From assembly GCA_002438305.1 (NCBI GenBank), contig DJUI01000076.1, forward strand, positions 9,925 through 17,960: a DNA stretch of 8,036 nucleotides, written 5' to 3'. The position numbers and the translations under genes were made by a program. How positions within the stretch are numbered: position 1 is the first letter of the stretch; every line of letters starts with the position of its first letter. Shown one piece after another: positions 6,877-8,036 of this stretch. This stretch comes from Staphylococcaceae bacterium UBA6286 (lineage in GTDB: Bacteria > Bacillota > Bacilli > Staphylococcales > Staphylococcaceae). A model generated the notes under the pieces. That model made no database searches. It saw only the letters and a list, made by a program, of their open reading frames with translations, and was not told the DNA's origin.

Positions 6877-6905
6877 ATTCTATACGTTCATAAGTCGTTT
6901 GTAAA
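6877..6905 (-). promoter_or_regulatory. Sigma-A promoter of the marR-MFS operon
   Basis: Reading the minus strand, the -35 is TTTACA (6905-6900, 5 of 6 to consensus), then a 17-bp spacer, then the -10 TAGAAT (6882-6877, 5 of 6). The predicted start is near 6870, inside the operator repeat. Confidence 0.78.
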
Positions 6906-6912
6906 GATAGTC

Positions 6913-6958
6913 AAAAAAAAACACTCTGAACATTACATGAAAGGTAATGTTCAGAGTG
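6913..6958 (-). terminator. Intrinsic terminator of the aldehyde dehydrogenase gene
   Basis: A perfect 15-bp stem pairs CACTCTGAACATTAC (6922-6936) with GTAATGTTCAGAGTG (6944-6958) around a 7-nt loop. On the minus strand it is followed by nine T residues (6921-6913). No T run follows on the plus strand, so it acts only for the minus-strand gene. The stem begins 19 nt beyond the stop codon. Confidence 0.93.
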
Positions 6959-6977
6959 CAGTTTCAGCTTCTCTTCA

Positions 6978-8036
6978 TCAAATATATTTTGTGTTGATAA
7001 ATTTTTCGACGACATATTCTTTAATACCTAGATGACTGTTCTCACGGCCGAATCCTGAATGTTTAACGCCGCCGAATGGTGTTTCGGGATTTGAAATTTT
7101 AACTTCATTGATGCCCACCATACCATATTCCAGCTGCGTTGATAACTGATAGATGGCTTTTGCAGATGAAGCATAAGCATATGATGCCAGTCCGAATTCC
7201 GTATCATTTGCCATTTCAATGACTTTGTCTAAATCATTGAATGAAATGACAGGAACAACCGGGCCGAATGTTTCTTCATAGAAGATGTTCATTGACTGGT
7301 CAACGTGATCAATGATAGTAGGCTGGAAGAAGAAACCTTTTCCGTAATCACCGTCAGTCATACGTTCTCCACCAGTAACCAATGTTGCACCTTTTTCCAG
7401 TGCGTTATTCAGCTGATCTTTAATTTTGTCGATAGCGTCTTCGCGAATCAGTGGTCCCACTTTAGAATCTTCTTCCAGACCATTACCGACTTTTAAGTTT
7501 TCAACAGCCGCCTGCAACTGTTTCATAAATTCTTCTTTAATGTCTTCATGGACAAAAATACGGTTAGGCGCGATACATACTTGACCGTTATTACGGAATT
7601 TCGCACCCATTAATCCCTCGACACTTGCTGTAACATCTGCATCTGAATGTACGATGAACGGGGCATGTCCACCTAACTCGAGTGATAATTTTTTAAGTGT
7701 GTCAGCAGACTGCTTATAGAGTTCTTTACCAATAGGAGTTGAACCTGTAAATGTCAGTTTTCTTACTGTATCGGAGTCAGTCATCGTTTTGCCGATAACT
7801 GATGAGCTGCCCATCACTAAGTTCACTGTTCCAGCAGGGAATCCTGCTTGTTCCAACTGTTCAAAGATAGCGATAGCTGTGAGCGGTGTATCACCTGATG
7901 GTTTAAGTACGACGGTATTACCCGCAGCAAGTGCTGGTGCTATTTTACGCGTCACCATACCTGATGGGAAGTTCCAAGGTGTAATCGCTGCAACTACACC
8001 GACCGGTTGATATAATACTTCGTAATGGTGTGCATT
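6978..8036 (-). CDS. gabD: Aldehyde dehydrogenase, succinate-semialdehyde dehydrogenase type (5' end outside window)
   Basis: C-terminal 352 residues of an NAD(P)-dependent aldehyde dehydrogenase. The frame stays open to the window edge, so roughly 120-135 N-terminal residues are missing. The ATG at 7958 is internal, because conserved family sequence (QPVGVVAAITPWNFPSG) is encoded upstream of it. Counting from the first visible residue, motifs are TPWNFPSG at 19-26, KPSGDTP at 45-51, TFTGST at 95-100, ELGG with general base E120, and GQVCIAPNR with catalytic C154. The E-to-C spacing of 34 matches E. coli GabD. EETFGPV and PFGGVKHSGFGRE lie near the C-terminus, which ends NTKYI. Oxidation of succinate semialdehyde to succinate is the likeliest role, but other semialdehydes or aromatic aldehydes are possible. 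It has its own terminator and is separate from the marR operon. Confidence 0.85.
   Translation of the reverse strand, partial: NAHHYEVLYQPVGVVAAITPWNFPSGMVTRKIAPALAAGNTVVLKPSGDTPLTAIAIFEQLEQAGFPAGTVNLVMGSSSVIGKTMTDSDTVRKLTFTGSTPIGKELYKQSADTLKKLSLELGGHAPFIVHSDADVTASVEGLMGAKFRNNGQVCIAPNRIFVHEDIKEEFMKQLQAAVENLKVGNGLEEDSKVGPLIREDAIDKIKDQLNNALEKGATLVTGGERMTDGDYGKGFFFQPTIIDHVDQSMNIFYEETFGPVVPVISFNDLDKVIEMANDTEFGLASYAYASSAKAIYQLSTQLEYGMVGINEVKISNPETPFGGVKHSGFGRENSHLGIKEYVVEKFINTKYI

Noticed and set aside
6879..6884. TATAGA as the -10 of the marR promoter
   Set aside because: The spacing to TTTACA would be only 15 bp. TAGAAT, 2 bp further on, gives the ideal 17-bp spacer and an equal or better match.
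7956..7958. ATG as the start of the aldehyde dehydrogenase
   Set aside because: The frame is open upstream to the window edge and encodes conserved family residues (VAAITPWNFPSG), so this Met is internal.

Overview
The window reads as chromosomal DNA of a low-GC Gram-positive bacterium in the Staphylococcaceae. The lines I counted have roughly 40% G+C. The molybdenum-cofactor proteins match my recollection of the Staphylococcus aureus proteins closely, and their order (moeA-mobB-moaE-moaD-mobA-moaA) is the staphylococcal one. Two things fit a relative such as Macrococcus or a similar genus better than S. aureus itself: the G+C is higher than that of S. aureus, and there is a Bacillus-type fatty-acid desaturase. 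The genus assignment is an inference.

Positions 1-3971 (plus strand) hold the downstream part of a molybdenum cofactor (Moco) operon. MoaA makes the first pyranopterin intermediate. MoaD and MoaE form molybdopterin synthase. MoeA inserts molybdate. MobA adds GMP to make the guanine-dinucleotide form of the cofactor, and MobB is the accessory GTPase. All five gene junctions overlap, by 7, 14, 4, 4 and 8 nt, so translation is probably coupled. MoaC, MoaB/MogA and the MoaD-activating MoeB are not here and would be expected upstream of position 1 or elsewhere. The operon ends in an intrinsic terminator whose loop contains the moaA stop codon.

Positions 3972-4207 are an AT-rich intergenic stretch with one plausible promoter and no convincing gene. 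It leads into a des-type phospholipid desaturase (4208-5209, plus). This gene converges with a minus-strand MarR-MFS pair, and both share a bidirectional terminator at 5211-5247 that also encodes the last residues of the transporter.

Positions 5224-6905 (minus strand) are a self-contained regulatory unit. A good promoter is followed at once by a perfect 12-bp inverted repeat, then a MarR-family regulator, then an MFS efflux-type transporter that overlaps the regulator by 17 nt. The simplest model is an autorepressed drug or metabolite efflux operon.

Positions 6913-8036 (minus strand) hold the 3' part of an aldehyde dehydrogenase of the succinate-semialdehyde dehydrogenase type, which runs off the window end, and its strong terminator.

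I see no mobile element, CRISPR array, tRNA or rRNA, and no clear new multi-gene system. The points most worth a second look are the MarR operator and the two terminators built into coding sequence.
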